DNA of 64,000 bases from CAZWVI01 sp964637165 (lineage in GTDB: Bacteria; Planctomycetota; UBA1135). Location of the stretch: NCBI GenBank assembly GCA_964637165.1, contig CAZWVI010000001.1, forward strand, positions 124,001-188,000. Reading direction: 5' to 3'. The notes under the pieces were generated by a model. The model did not search any database, had not been told where the DNA came from, and worked only from the letters and a program-made list of their open reading frames with translations. Shown one piece after another: positions 1 to 8,740 of this stretch (its first letter is position 1; each line of letters opens with the position of its first letter). The position numbers were made by a program, and so were the translations under genes.

Positions 1-1130
1 GGTTCGGCGGCTTTTACGCACGCTTGACGGTCGCGGTCTTGTGACAAAACTTGGTCAAGTGCTTGGGCTAAAGCTGCGGCGCACCGCTCTTCAACAATGC
101 GGCCGTGTTCAGGTTTGGTGATAACGCGTGGAGCTTCACCAACTTTAGTGGTGACTACAGGAACGCCTGCTGCGAGAGCTTCAATCATTGACAAAGCCAT
201 GCCTTCAAAGGCTGAAGATAAAACAAAAACGTCAGCTGCATTTTGCCATCTGGCAACTTGGTCCTGGTTCAGAGTTCCGGCAAAGAACACATTTTTTTCT
301 AGGCCGTGTTGGCCAACAAAATTCTGCATTGACTTTTTTAACGAGCCATCTCCCGCAAGAATAAGTTGCGCAGAGGGACGGACTTCACAGAGTCGTTGCC
401 AAGTTTCCATCAAGAGCATGGGGTCTTTTTGACCTTCAAAGCGTGCGGCAAAAAATGCCACATCATGCTTTGGGTTAGCGCCTAGAGCAGTACATAGTCT
501 TCCGCGAATTTCATGACATTCATTGCTAGGGCGAGGGTGAAAGACCCGGTCGTCCGCCCACGTTGGCAGCCAGTCAGCTTTCTCTTGAAGTGCCGGGTAA
601 TGCTCCTTCCACCAAGCAATTCCGTCTGAACGTTCGGACCATAAGTAATCCATCTTCGGCAAAATTCGTTTTTCCATAGCAAAATAAACGGCTGGGAAAC
701 GGCTCCAAGTCACTTCTGTATTGCTGCTTAAAATTTGATCTTGAACGTGGTAGTGCAAGAACATCAATTTTTGCGCATCAATGTCGCCGGTTGCCCAAGC
801 CGGTTCCAAGCGGTGAAATAAATGGCTAACTTTGCTCAAATCGAACTGGCGGCGTGCGCGGCGCAATTTCCAGGTGTAGCGCAGACTTAGAGGAATGCGG
901 GCGCGAATTGAAGGGTGGTCAACCATCAGCGGAAACCACTTAAGGGGCCGGCCTTCAACTTCAACTTCCTGCCACGAGCCTAAGCGCGGGTCCGTAGGGT
1001 CGGAGGTGATGCCAATCAGCTCGACATCGAGGTCTTCAGGCGCGCAAGTAATGAATGCGTTAATCATCGTGCCCACTCCCGATGCGTATGGAACGCAGGG
1101 GTCGTGAGGATGAAGAAGAATTGAACGCAC
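1..1130 (-). CDS. GT4-family glycosyltransferase (C-terminus beyond window)
   Basis: I translated this reading frame myself from the reverse strand. It opens with GTG at 1130 and is still open at base 1, giving about 376 residues. The N-terminal half carries a GT-B-like donor fold start (VRSILLHPHDPCVPYASGVG). The C-terminal half has typical GT4 segments: FFAARFEGQKDPMLLMETW, then LILAGDGSLKK, then DVFVLSSAFEGMALSMIEAL followed by AAGVPVVTT, which contains the EX7E-type nucleotide-sugar site. It probably transfers a sugar from a nucleotide-sugar donor to a surface glycan or lipid on the cytoplasmic side; the substrate cannot be read. An in-frame stop nine bases upstream makes GTG 1130 the earliest possible start. 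A TAAAAT hexamer exactly six bases before the GTG suggests a leaderless message. Its far end and any operon partners lie outside the window. Confidence 0.85.
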   Translation of the reverse strand, partial: MRSILLHPHDPCVPYASGVGTMINAFITCAPEDLDVELIGITSDPTDPRLGSWQEVEVEGRPLKWFPLMVDHPSIRARIPLSLRYTWKLRRARRQFDLSKVSHLFHRLEPAWATGDIDAQKLMFLHYHVQDQILSSNTEVTWSRFPAVYFAMEKRILPKMDYLWSERSDGIAWWKEHYPALQEKADWLPTWADDRVFHPRPSNECHEIRGRLCTALGANPKHDVAFFAARFEGQKDPMLLMETWQRLCEVRPSAQLILAGDGSLKKSMQNFVGQHGLEKNVFFAGTLNQDQVARWQNAADVFVLSSAFEGMALSMIEALAAGVPVVTTKVGEAPRVITKPEHGRIVEERCAAALAQALDQVLSQDRDRQACVKAAE

Positions 1131-1142
1131 CTGGGTATTTTA
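1131..1142. promoter_or_regulatory. Overlapping divergent -10 elements
   Basis: The heptamer TATTTTA at 1136-1142 reads TATTTT on the plus strand and TAAAAT on the minus strand. The minus hexamer is followed by six bases (ACCCAG) and then the GTG of the glycosyltransferase. The plus hexamer would start RNA near 1148, just before the M16 gene. No clear -35 was found for either. The same heptamer recurs between rnpA and the lysine transaminase gene. Confidence 0.45.
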
Positions 1143-1149
1143 TGCGATA

Positions 1150-2478
1150 TTGGCCAAAGTTCATAGGATGTTTATAGCACTAGCTTTACCGCCCCCAATG
1201 GTTCTCAATCAACATCCCCCAATTCGTTTGGAGCCGGCTCCTGGCATAACCCTGTTGTGTCTGCCGGATTCTCGCTTTAAACGTGCTCAAATGGAAGTTC
1301 ACTTCGACCATCAAATCGATGATGGGCGCAGTCCGGAACGCACTTTGTTGGCCCGCTTGTTGGAGCAGGGTTCGGCCAAGCATCCCAATCAAATGGAAAT
1401 TACGCGCGCTGAAGAAATGCTCTATGGCGCCGAAATCCGCATTGATGGCGACCGTTTGGCGGAACATCATCGTTTCAGCCTTGGCATGTCTTGGGTGGGT
1501 AATAAATTTTTACCCGAAGGTGCAGATGCCGAAGCTGGAATCTTGGCACTTGGTGCTGAATTGTTGCAGCAACCTTTGCTTGACGAGAACGGGGCATTCC
1601 CCGCGGACAATTTTATTCGCGAGCAAGCGCAATTGGTGCGCCGCATTAAATCCTTAAAAGATGATCGTGCTAGTTGGGCGCGCGAACGCTTCTTCGCCTG
1701 CTTGTGTGCAGATGAACCTTATGGCAAACCGCCCTGGGGTACCGCCGAAGAAGTTGAAGAATTGTCAGCTGCGGATTGTTTAGCTGCGCTTAAGAGCACT
1801 TTAAGTAATGCCCCGATTACCGCGATTGCGGTAGGCGCGATTGACCCTGGCAAGTTAGCGGAGTGGCTAAGTATGTTCGGTGGACCGCGCACCGGAGAAT
1901 TGCCTCCATGCACCACCCGTTCCGCGCCCACCAAGTTGCGCGAAGTTCATGAACACTTGCCGATTGACCAGGCGCGCTTTTTGATGGGCTTTCGATTTAC
2001 ACCACCGCAAACTGCGCTGGACATGGAAGCGCTTTCATTGACTTCATCCTTGCTCGGTGGCGGTTCGCACTCTCGCTTATTTAGAGTGGTGCGCGAAGAG
2101 TTATCACTGTGTTATGGAATATCTTCATCGATTCGAGTTAATAAGGGAATCCTTACTATCGGCGCCGGAATAGATGCAAGTAGTTACCAGCAAGTTAAAG
2201 AGCAATCATTGTTGCAAATTAAACGCTTGGCCGAGGGCGATTTTAGTGAAGCAGAATTAGACCTTTGCAAAGTAAATTTGTTGAATGATCTAGATGCACT
2301 TGGCGATAGTGCGCCAGGCTTGGCTGGGTTCATTGGGCGCGAGTTTTACTTGGGGTTCAATCGCACCCCGGCAATGCGCGCCGATTTAATTGGGCAAATA
2401 ACTAAAGACCACATCTGCGCTACCGCGGCCGGTTTTAAAGCGGACCTTGCATACTTGTTATCGGGTGAGGAACAGTAA
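1150..2478 (+). CDS. M16-like protein, catalytically inactive partner (YmfF type)
   Basis: This is an M16 (insulinase/pitrilysin) fold protein of up to 442 residues that lacks the HxxEH zinc motif at the place where its downstream neighbour has one. The segment LLARLLEQGSAKHPNQMEIT followed by LYGAEIRIDGD is typical of the inactive half of the Bacillus YmfF/YmfH pair, which NCBI labels as EF-P 5-aminopentanol modification associated. The C-terminal half has the usual second M16 subdomain (SLLGGGSHSRLFRVVREELS). In such pairs the inactive subunit completes the chamber of the active one. Start choice is uncertain: TTG 1150 is the longest, ATG 1168 and ATG 1198 are alternatives and none has a good Shine-Dalgarno. 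It overlaps the next gene by one base, so the two are surely co-translated. Link to EF-P is known for Bacillus only and inferred here. Confidence 0.8.
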   Translation: MAKVHRMFIALALPPPMVLNQHPPIRLEPAPGITLLCLPDSRFKRAQMEVHFDHQIDDGRSPERTLLARLLEQGSAKHPNQMEITRAEEMLYGAEIRIDGDRLAEHHRFSLGMSWVGNKFLPEGADAEAGILALGAELLQQPLLDENGAFPADNFIREQAQLVRRIKSLKDDRASWARERFFACLCADEPYGKPPWGTAEEVEELSAADCLAALKSTLSNAPITAIAVGAIDPGKLAEWLSMFGGPRTGELPPCTTRSAPTKLREVHEHLPIDQARFLMGFRFTPPQTALDMEALSLTSSLLGGGSHSRLFRVVREELSLCYGISSSIRVNKGILTIGAGIDASSYQQVKEQSLLQIKRLAEGDFSEAELDLCKVNLLNDLDALGDSAPGLAGFIGREFYLGFNRTPAMRADLIGQITKDHICATAAGFKADLAYLLSGEEQ

Positions 2479-3761
2479 TGAAGATTGAACGAATAAAACA
2501 TCAGCTGATTGAGCAAGAGATGTGGTTGGCCAAGGCCGACTGCGGCGCAAAAATAGCACTTTTGCCAACTCCTGGATTTGCAACTTCTTCGGGGTGGTTT
2601 GGTTTGCGTTATGGCAGCACCGATACGCGCTTTAAGTTGGGTTCCGGCGAAGTCGTAGAGGTGCCAGAAGGTAGCGCGCACTTTCTCGAACATAAATTGT
2701 TTGAAGGGCGCGAACAAAAAGTTTTTGACCGCTTTGGTGAAATCGGCGCTGACTTCAATGGCGGTACCGGCTTTCGTTCGACAAGTTACCACTTCACCTC
2801 GGCTGGTCGCTTTAGCGAATGCTTGGAGGTGCTGTTGGATTTTGTTCAACACCCGCTAATTACTGAAGAACGAGTTGAAAAAGAAAAGGGCATCATTGAA
2901 CAAGAAGTGCGCATGTACGAAGACCTGCCGCACTTTCGCGGAATCTTCATGCTGCACCGCGGCCTTTACCATCAGCACCCAATACGCATTCCGCCAGGTG
3001 GCGCAGTTTCGGAAGTGCAACGCACCACCGCCAAACATTTGCAAGACTGCTTTGATGCCTTTTACCGTCCAGAAAATTTAAATTTGGCCTTGGCGGGGGA
3101 TTTCGATCCCGAGAAAGTTTTGGCTGCTGTCGAAACTCAATTAGATGCGGCCAGTGGATTGGCAGAAGTGCAACGGCTTTATCCAGAGGAACCAGCAGTT
3201 CCTTGTGAATTGCAAATGGAGGAAAGTTTTGCAGTAGTGCGGTCACATATTTGGCTAGGTTGGCGGGAAGCAAAAGGGCTGGGTTTAGGGCGCGACCACT
3301 TAACTCGTCACGTTTTGGCATCTCTAGTGTTGGACCTCGCCCTAGGCGATGCCTCGCGCTATCATCAAGAGCTTTATGAAAATGGGATTGTTGATCAATC
3401 TTTCCACTCTGGTTATAGCAGCGACTCTGATTGGGGCTACGCGGTTGCCGCTGGTCAAAGCGACGACCCTGAAGCCTTTGTTAAGGGAATTCGTTCCGCG
3501 CTATCCAAGTTCGCTACTGACGGCGTGAAGGACGAAGATTTGGAACGAGTTCGGCGTTCAGCTTGGGGAAACATGGTCGGAGGATTGCAATCACCGGCCT
3601 CATTGGCTTCAAATATGCTTAGCTCTTTGCTTAACAATCGCGCGCCCTTTGAATTATTGGAAGTCCTGCAAAAAGTTACTCCAGCAATGGTTGAGGAATG
3701 CGCTCACCAATTGTTCCGTGATGAAATGTCCACGGTCGCCTGTTTAATGCCTGCTGATTGA
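2478..3761 (+). CDS. M16 zinc metalloprotease (YmfH type)
   Basis: A 427-residue M16 peptidase with the inverted zinc motif HFLEH at about residues 68-72 and the distal glutamate region KGIIEQEVRMYEDLP some 70 residues on, so both zinc-binding parts are intact. The second half has GDASRYHQELYENGIVDQSF, the usual C-terminal M16 helix region. It should pair with the inactive product encoded just upstream to form a processing peptidase in the cytoplasm. The nearest described pair is Bacillus YmfF/YmfH, associated with maturation of elongation factor P. The gene follows its partner with a one-base overlap, preceded by GAGG as a ribosome site, and its TGA overlaps the miaA start, so three genes form one operon. 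A general protein quality-control role is the alternative. Confidence 0.85.
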   Translation: MKIERIKHQLIEQEMWLAKADCGAKIALLPTPGFATSSGWFGLRYGSTDTRFKLGSGEVVEVPEGSAHFLEHKLFEGREQKVFDRFGEIGADFNGGTGFRSTSYHFTSAGRFSECLEVLLDFVQHPLITEERVEKEKGIIEQEVRMYEDLPHFRGIFMLHRGLYHQHPIRIPPGGAVSEVQRTTAKHLQDCFDAFYRPENLNLALAGDFDPEKVLAAVETQLDAASGLAEVQRLYPEEPAVPCELQMEESFAVVRSHIWLGWREAKGLGLGRDHLTRHVLASLVLDLALGDASRYHQELYENGIVDQSFHSGYSSDSDWGYAVAAGQSDDPEAFVKGIRSALSKFATDGVKDEDLERVRRSAWGNMVGGLQSPASLASNMLSSLLNNRAPFELLEVLQKVTPAMVEECAHQLFRDEMSTVACLMPAD

Positions 3762-4681
3762 TGCGCTATTTTCTGTTGGGTCCAACCGCGAGCGGCAAGA
3801 CTGCGGTCTCGATTAAGTTGGCAGAAATTCTTAATGCGGAAATTTTGTCGATGGACTCAATGTTGATTTATCGTGGCATGGATATTGGCACGGCTAAACC
3901 AAGCATGGAAGAGCGCTCTGGAGTTCCACATCATTTAATTGATTTGGTAAACCCGAATCAAGAATTTTCGGTGGCTAAATATTTGGCGGCGGCCAAAGAA
4001 GTTGAGAACGAGCTTGCCAACCGCAAGAAAAATTGTTTGTACGTTGGTGGAACTGGCTTGTATTTTAAAACATTATTATTTGGCTTGCTCGAAGGTCCTG
4101 AAATACCACCAGCAATCCATGAAGAACTTGCGCAACGATTGGCGGCCGGAGAAGAGCAAAAAATGCTTGATGAGCTCGCTGAAGTAGATCCGATTTCTGC
4201 GGAAAAATTACACCCGCATGACCACAAGCGGATTCTGCGCGCGCTGGAAACTTGGCAAGCAAGTGGGCGTGCCTTAAGCGATTGGCAACAGCAGTGGAGT
4301 GGCCATCGAAAAATCACCGAGCCGGCAGTAGCTCTAGAGTGGGAGCGGAAGCAAGCACACGCCCGAGTTGCGGGTCGCTTTAGCCAAATGATTGCGGACG
4401 GACTTCTTGAGGAGGTTAAAACTATCCTCAATGGTGACGGCTTTGGGCGCACCGCCCGCCAAGCAATTGGCTACAAACAGTTATTAGCCCACCTTGAAGA
4501 TGGCCTCGAGTTGGATTTGGCAATGGCCAATGCCGAGACTGCCACCCGCCGGTTAATTCGCCGGCAAAGCACTTGGCTGGGTAATTTCCCAGGCGTTAAG
4601 CGGCTATTAGTCAATAGCAGCCATACGGCAATCGCGATTGCCGAAGACATCGCTGAGTATTACGCCGATTTCAGCGAATAA
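3761..4681 (+). CDS. miaA: tRNA dimethylallyltransferase
   Basis: MiaA transfers a dimethylallyl group from DMAPP to N6 of adenosine 37 in tRNAs that read codons starting with U. The P-loop GPTASGKT lies at about residues 7-14, followed by the substrate segment DSMLIYRGMDIGTAKPS, and the C-terminal half contains GRTARQAIGYKQ, all hallmarks of the family. The length of about 306 residues is normal. A TTG at 3758 would extend the frame by one codon, but the ATG at 3761, overlapping the TGA of the previous gene as TGATG, is the better start. Being last in the M16 operon puts two translation-related activities together if the M16 pair acts on EF-P. The tRNA-Sec encoded at 20618 has an A37-type loop and could be a substrate, which is inference only. 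Confidence 0.95.
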   Translation: MRYFLLGPTASGKTAVSIKLAEILNAEILSMDSMLIYRGMDIGTAKPSMEERSGVPHHLIDLVNPNQEFSVAKYLAAAKEVENELANRKKNCLYVGGTGLYFKTLLFGLLEGPEIPPAIHEELAQRLAAGEEQKMLDELAEVDPISAEKLHPHDHKRILRALETWQASGRALSDWQQQWSGHRKITEPAVALEWERKQAHARVAGRFSQMIADGLLEEVKTILNGDGFGRTARQAIGYKQLLAHLEDGLELDLAMANAETATRRLIRRQSTWLGNFPGVKRLLVNSSHTAIAIAEDIAEYYADFSE

Positions 4682-4745
4682 AATCAGTTCTAAGGATTAA
4701 ATAAAAGACCTGCTCGCAAGTAAAGTGTAGCGAGGATAACTCACC

Positions 4746-5918
4746 ATGACAGACAACTCAGGATTCCCTAATTTCTCCTCCGGCGGACCAAACGATGGGG
4801 CGCCACCTCCGCGTCCACCACGCCCCGACTTCAAACCGCCAACCATTGGTCGTGGCTTGATTCTTGGCATTGTGATGGGGGGCTTAGTGTTAGTACTAGG
4901 AGCCTTTGTCGTGACGGGCCGTGGCGGCATTGTTGAAATTGCCGACGACGAAGTCGCTGTAATTGTTAATTACATCAGTGGCGAAAATGAATTGGTGGCA
5001 ACGCCTGGCTATCGCGTGTTCATGCCATTCTTCTCCCAAGCATTCACCTTCGATAAGTCTCCAAACAAATTTGTAATGGAAGGTGATAAAGACCGCGACT
5101 CAAACCACGTGCGAAAGCTAACAGTGCGTGCAGATGATGGCTCAAACTTTTGGTTTGAGACTATGGAAATTCAATACCAATTAATAGTTTCCAAAGCTCC
5201 CACGGTTTTGCATGATTCTGGTCCAGGCGATGCCTTTAAGGCGCATTGGATTCGAGCTTTTGCGCGATCGGTACTGCGTGACGAGTTTGGCCGTTTCTCC
5301 GCTGAAGAAGTTGCTGACCCAACTACTTACTCTGCGGCAACTCAGCAGGCAACCGACCGCTTGAATATTTTGCTTGAAGAGCATGGTGTAAGAGTGGTTC
5401 AAATCATTACTCCTAAGCCAAAGTTTGAGGCTAAATACGAACAGGCTATCGAGGATCGCAAGGTTGCCAACCAAGAAGTTGAACGCTTGAAAATTGAGGC
5501 AGTACAACTGGAACGTGAACGTGAGCGTCGCTTAGGCGAAATTGAACGCGACAAAGCCACCGAGTATGAGCAATTACTCGGTGAAATGGAGGCCGAAAGA
5601 ATCATGGCCGAACGCGACCGTGTGGCCATGGAGAAATCAGCGGATGCTTGGCGAATTACCACAGTTGCTGAAGGCCAAGCGATTTTGCAGGAAATGACCC
5701 AGCAAGCAGTTGCGAGGTCTGAACAGGCGCGCAAAGAAGCGAAAGGACTAAATTTCAAAGTAGAAGCCTTGGCATTACGTGGTGAAATCTTGGTGCGTGA
5801 AGCTTTGGCCTCTAAGTTCGCCACAATTAAATTCAACGTCATACCTTACCGTAGAGACCCTTCTCCGGTACGTATTGAACACTTGAGCACCGCGCCAAAC
5901 CCAGGAGGCCAGCGATGA
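4746..5918 (+). CDS. SPFH/band-7 membrane protein (HflK/prohibitin-like)
   Basis: This 390-residue protein has a proline-rich cytoplasmic head, one transmembrane helix at about residues 35-57 (LILGIVMGGLVLVLGAFVV), an SPFH domain at about 65-245 and a long charged coiled coil at about 245-330. Two such genes in tandem recall hflK-hflC, whose products form a ring around the FtsH protease, but these are not close enough for me to use those names. SPFH proteins form large membrane cages that organise microdomains or restrain proteases. The gene follows miaA after 64 bp containing no other gene; a GAGG ribosome site precedes the ATG. The stop overlaps the start of the next SPFH gene (ATGA), implying coupled expression and a hetero-oligomer. 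Confidence 0.8.
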   Translation: MTDNSGFPNFSSGGPNDGAPPPRPPRPDFKPPTIGRGLILGIVMGGLVLVLGAFVVTGRGGIVEIADDEVAVIVNYISGENELVATPGYRVFMPFFSQAFTFDKSPNKFVMEGDKDRDSNHVRKLTVRADDGSNFWFETMEIQYQLIVSKAPTVLHDSGPGDAFKAHWIRAFARSVLRDEFGRFSAEEVADPTTYSAATQQATDRLNILLEEHGVRVVQIITPKPKFEAKYEQAIEDRKVANQEVERLKIEAVQLERERERRLGEIERDKATEYEQLLGEMEAERIMAERDRVAMEKSADAWRITTVAEGQAILQEMTQQAVARSEQARKEAKGLNFKVEALALRGEILVREALASKFATIKFNVIPYRRDPSPVRIEHLSTAPNPGGQR

Positions 5919-6988
5919 AAAACTTAAAATTCTTGTTAATCGTGTTGGTCATTCTTGTCGGCGCGCCAATCATTTTTTCATTATGCTTTAAGCGCATCCC
6001 GCCGGATGTGATTGGCATTAAACAGGCGCGTTGGGGCGGTGGTGGAATCATTGAACAAGATTTCCACACCGGCTTTCAACTTGGGGTGTCTGGTTACCAC
6101 TTATGGCACTACTTGCCGCGCCAAACTCACTTCCTGCACTTCACTCGTAGCAATTCTCCTAGCAGCGGGGTTGACTCGTGGGAGCCACCTCAGGAAATTC
6201 GTACACGCGACAACAACGTGGTAACAATCGACTTGTCGATTCCTTATCACATCATTCCTGAAAGTGGCTTTCAGATTGTTAAGGAGGGATTGAAGCATGA
6301 ATACCGTGACCGGGTTAAGTCCACGGTCGAGCGGGTGCTGCGCTCTGAACTTTCTGAGTTGACTTCAGAAGACTTGCAGAACACCGAAATGCGTCGTCAA
6401 CGCACTATGGCGATTCTTCCGATTCTAAATGTGCAGTTGGCTGAATTTCACTGTCGCGCTGAAACCGTTTTGGTTAGACGCTTCCAATTTTCTACGCAGT
6501 ACGAATCAAAGCTGCAAGAGAAACAATTCCTGCGTCAAAAGGCCAACTTAGATGAAGCTCTGACCGCTCAAGCAGATGAACAAAAAACTGTTAACTTGAT
6601 CGAACGCCAAATTGTGGCGGCCGAAAAAGCGCTAACTCAAGGTTGGGAAAAGGAGCTTCAGGTAAAGCTGTCTGAGTACGAGGTATTGATTGCCGACATT
6701 AATGCAAGGGCGCACATTTACGCGAAGAAAACTCGTGCTGAAGCTCAAGCCGACCGTGACATTTTAGAAGCGGAAGGAAAATTGGCTCTTGACCAAGCCG
6801 AAGCTTTGAGGAATGAACTGCGTACCGCCGCGCTAAATTCTAAAGGTGGACAAATCTTGCTGGCCTTGGAAGCTGCCAACAATTTGAACATTCCAGAAGT
6901 TACTTTAAACAGTGACGACCCGGCTGTTCCAATGTTGTTGGACTTGTCTGCGATGACCAAGATTTTAGTAGGCACTGCTGAACAGTAA
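5915..6988 (+). CDS. Second SPFH/band-7 membrane protein (HflC-like position)
   Basis: A 357-residue protein with an N-terminal signal-anchor helix (residues about 4-24), an SPFH domain to about residue 200, and a heptad-like helical region at about 200-310 rich in Glu, Lys and Ala. The start ATG overlaps the previous SPFH stop and is preceded by AGGAGG, one of the strongest ribosome sites in the window. It most likely pairs with the upstream product in a membrane-attached ring. The segment IPPDVIGIKQARWGGGG is where band-7 proteins usually carry the conserved start of the domain. Function beyond membrane scaffolding cannot be read. No ftsH gene is visible nearby. Confidence 0.78.
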   Translation: MKNLKFLLIVLVILVGAPIIFSLCFKRIPPDVIGIKQARWGGGGIIEQDFHTGFQLGVSGYHLWHYLPRQTHFLHFTRSNSPSSGVDSWEPPQEIRTRDNNVVTIDLSIPYHIIPESGFQIVKEGLKHEYRDRVKSTVERVLRSELSELTSEDLQNTEMRRQRTMAILPILNVQLAEFHCRAETVLVRRFQFSTQYESKLQEKQFLRQKANLDEALTAQADEQKTVNLIERQIVAAEKALTQGWEKELQVKLSEYEVLIADINARAHIYAKKTRAEAQADRDILEAEGKLALDQAEALRNELRTAALNSKGGQILLALEAANNLNIPEVTLNSDDPAVPMLLDLSAMTKILVGTAEQ

Positions 6989-6990
6989 CC

Positions 6991-8733
6991 GTGTTTAAGT
7001 TGTTCGCTGTGGCCGCCCAGCACCCAGCCAAGGTGTTGGGCGTCTTCTTTGCATTGTTGTGTGGGTTCTTATTCGCCGATTCGGCCTTGTTTGGCGATGA
7101 CACACTATTCCTTGAACGCTTTATTCCAACCATGCAAAGTTGGAGTGAAACTTGGGAACTGCCACCGCGCTTGCGCGAATGGTTTGGTGCAATGCACCGG
7201 CCCCTATCATTGGCGAGTTGGCGATTTGATAATTTAATCTTTGGAACAAATTGGGCCGGACATCATTGGCACCAAGCTTTATGGTATGGTGCATCAATTA
7301 GTGCCTTTGTGGCAATGTGTAGTCAAGTGCTGATGTTGTTGGGGCCAGAACTTCGGCAAGCGCGGCGGCTGCAAGCCTTATGGGCGATTGGACTGTTGTT
7401 CGCAATTCATCCAATTCATATTGAAACGGCCGCCTGGATTGCAACTAGGCACGATGTGATTTTCGCCACTTGTTTGTGTGCGGCAATTGCCGCAGGTGCG
7501 CGCGCTCTCGGCGAGTCATCTTTTCAAAAAGTTTTGCTTTGGGCGGTGTTGTCGGCAGTGCTTGGCGGCCTGGGAGTGCAAGCAAAGGAAAGTGCTTACG
7601 TTTGGCTGCCGCTACTTTGCCTCTTGGTTTTACAAGTGCACTGGCGTGGCGATTTGCGCAGTTGGAAAAAAGCGGGGCTCACTTTACTCCCATCGTTGTT
7701 GGTTTTTGTTTTATGTATTAGTTTCCGTCAGCAAAGTGGTATTGATGGAATGCGCCAATGGCACCCAGATGCGTTCAGTCGTTGGCTGTCTGCCTGTGGT
7801 TGGGCAATGGATTACACCATTTTGCCAATGGCACCGCGGCTGTTTTATGATCAACAGCCGCCCGCAGCTAGTGGTCTGTTGGCAATATCGGTTGCCGCGG
7901 TGTGGTTTGCCGTTGGTTGGAAAAGACGCCGACACGATGGCTTAAGTTTGTTTGGATTGGGCTTTGCCGCGGCGACCTTGGCGCCAACTTGGATGGTCGC
8001 TTGGCAGCCACTAATGGAAACAATTGTTGCCGACCGATATTTGTTTTTGCCGGTCGGTGGAATTTTACTAGCACTTGCGCGCTTGTTGTCAGTGCGCAAA
8101 TTTGCAGTACGCATGGTGATTTTATCGGCAATGTTGATTTGGTCGGCGCTGGCCACTCCCTATCTCCTCGCTTGGAGCGGACCGCCGTGTGCTTTAAGTG
8201 AGTATGTCGTCGCTCAAGCGCCGAATAACATGGAATGCCGCATCGGAGCAGTTAGTCGTTGTTTGCGCGCAAACGATATTGACGGGGCTAAAAACATTGC
8301 CGCAATATTGCCAGCTCCACGTCTGCGTGCAGACCGTCCAAGCCAAGCTGACAGTTTGCTAATGCTTATCGCAATGGCTGAGGAGGATTGGCCAGCGGCT
8401 AGTCGAGCAGCACAGGCGGTGGTTTTGTTGAACCCAGAAAACCCATCGCGCTGGCATGATTTAGGTGCCTTGCAGTGGCAAAACTTTTTAGCTCAAGCGA
8501 AACGTTCGCCATCTAAACAAGCACCCACAGAATTACTGATTAAGGCAAAGAATTCCCTTGAGCGCGCCCTAGCCCTAGATGTGCGCAATTTTCGTGCTCA
8601 CTTATTGATGGGAAAAATTCAAGCATCTTTGAAAGAGTTTGAAATCGCGCAAAGTCATTTTGAAAAATGTCTTCATTGGGGTGGTAATAGTGCCGAAGCT
8701 CGGGCAGCCAAAAACTTACTTAATAAACTTTAG
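6991..8733 (+). CDS. Polytopic membrane protein with C-terminal TPRs (TMTC/PMT-like)
   Basis: A 580-residue protein beginning at GTG 6991, two bases after the SPFH stop. About ten hydrophobic segments occupy residues 10-400. The motif LLFAIHPIHIETAAWIATRH is characteristic of TMTC-type and PMT-like glycosyltransferase membrane proteins, and an early acidic pair (GDDTLFLERF) sits where the first periplasmic loop of GT-C enzymes holds catalytic acids. The C-terminal 170 residues are tetratricopeptide-like repeats (DWPAASRAAQAVVLLNPENP; ALALDVRNFRAHLLMGKIQA). It could be a lipid-linked-sugar dependent glycosyltransferase acting on the periplasmic face, but the activity is inferred from fold only. 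It ends seven bases before a convergent antiporter gene, with no visible terminator between them. Confidence 0.65.
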   Translation: MFKLFAVAAQHPAKVLGVFFALLCGFLFADSALFGDDTLFLERFIPTMQSWSETWELPPRLREWFGAMHRPLSLASWRFDNLIFGTNWAGHHWHQALWYGASISAFVAMCSQVLMLLGPELRQARRLQALWAIGLLFAIHPIHIETAAWIATRHDVIFATCLCAAIAAGARALGESSFQKVLLWAVLSAVLGGLGVQAKESAYVWLPLLCLLVLQVHWRGDLRSWKKAGLTLLPSLLVFVLCISFRQQSGIDGMRQWHPDAFSRWLSACGWAMDYTILPMAPRLFYDQQPPAASGLLAISVAAVWFAVGWKRRRHDGLSLFGLGFAAATLAPTWMVAWQPLMETIVADRYLFLPVGGILLALARLLSVRKFAVRMVILSAMLIWSALATPYLLAWSGPPCALSEYVVAQAPNNMECRIGAVSRCLRANDIDGAKNIAAILPAPRLRADRPSQADSLLMLIAMAEEDWPAASRAAQAVVLLNPENPSRWHDLGALQWQNFLAQAKRSPSKQAPTELLIKAKNSLERALALDVRNFRAHLLMGKIQASLKEFEIAQSHFEKCLHWGGNSAEARAAKNLLNKL

Positions 8734-8740
8734 GCAGAAG

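Noticed and set aside
97..1107. Open frames on the plus strand across the first kilobase and the short minus frame at 482-682
   Set aside because: They are shadows of the minus-strand GT4 gene, whose own frame is open at the window edge and carries family motifs.
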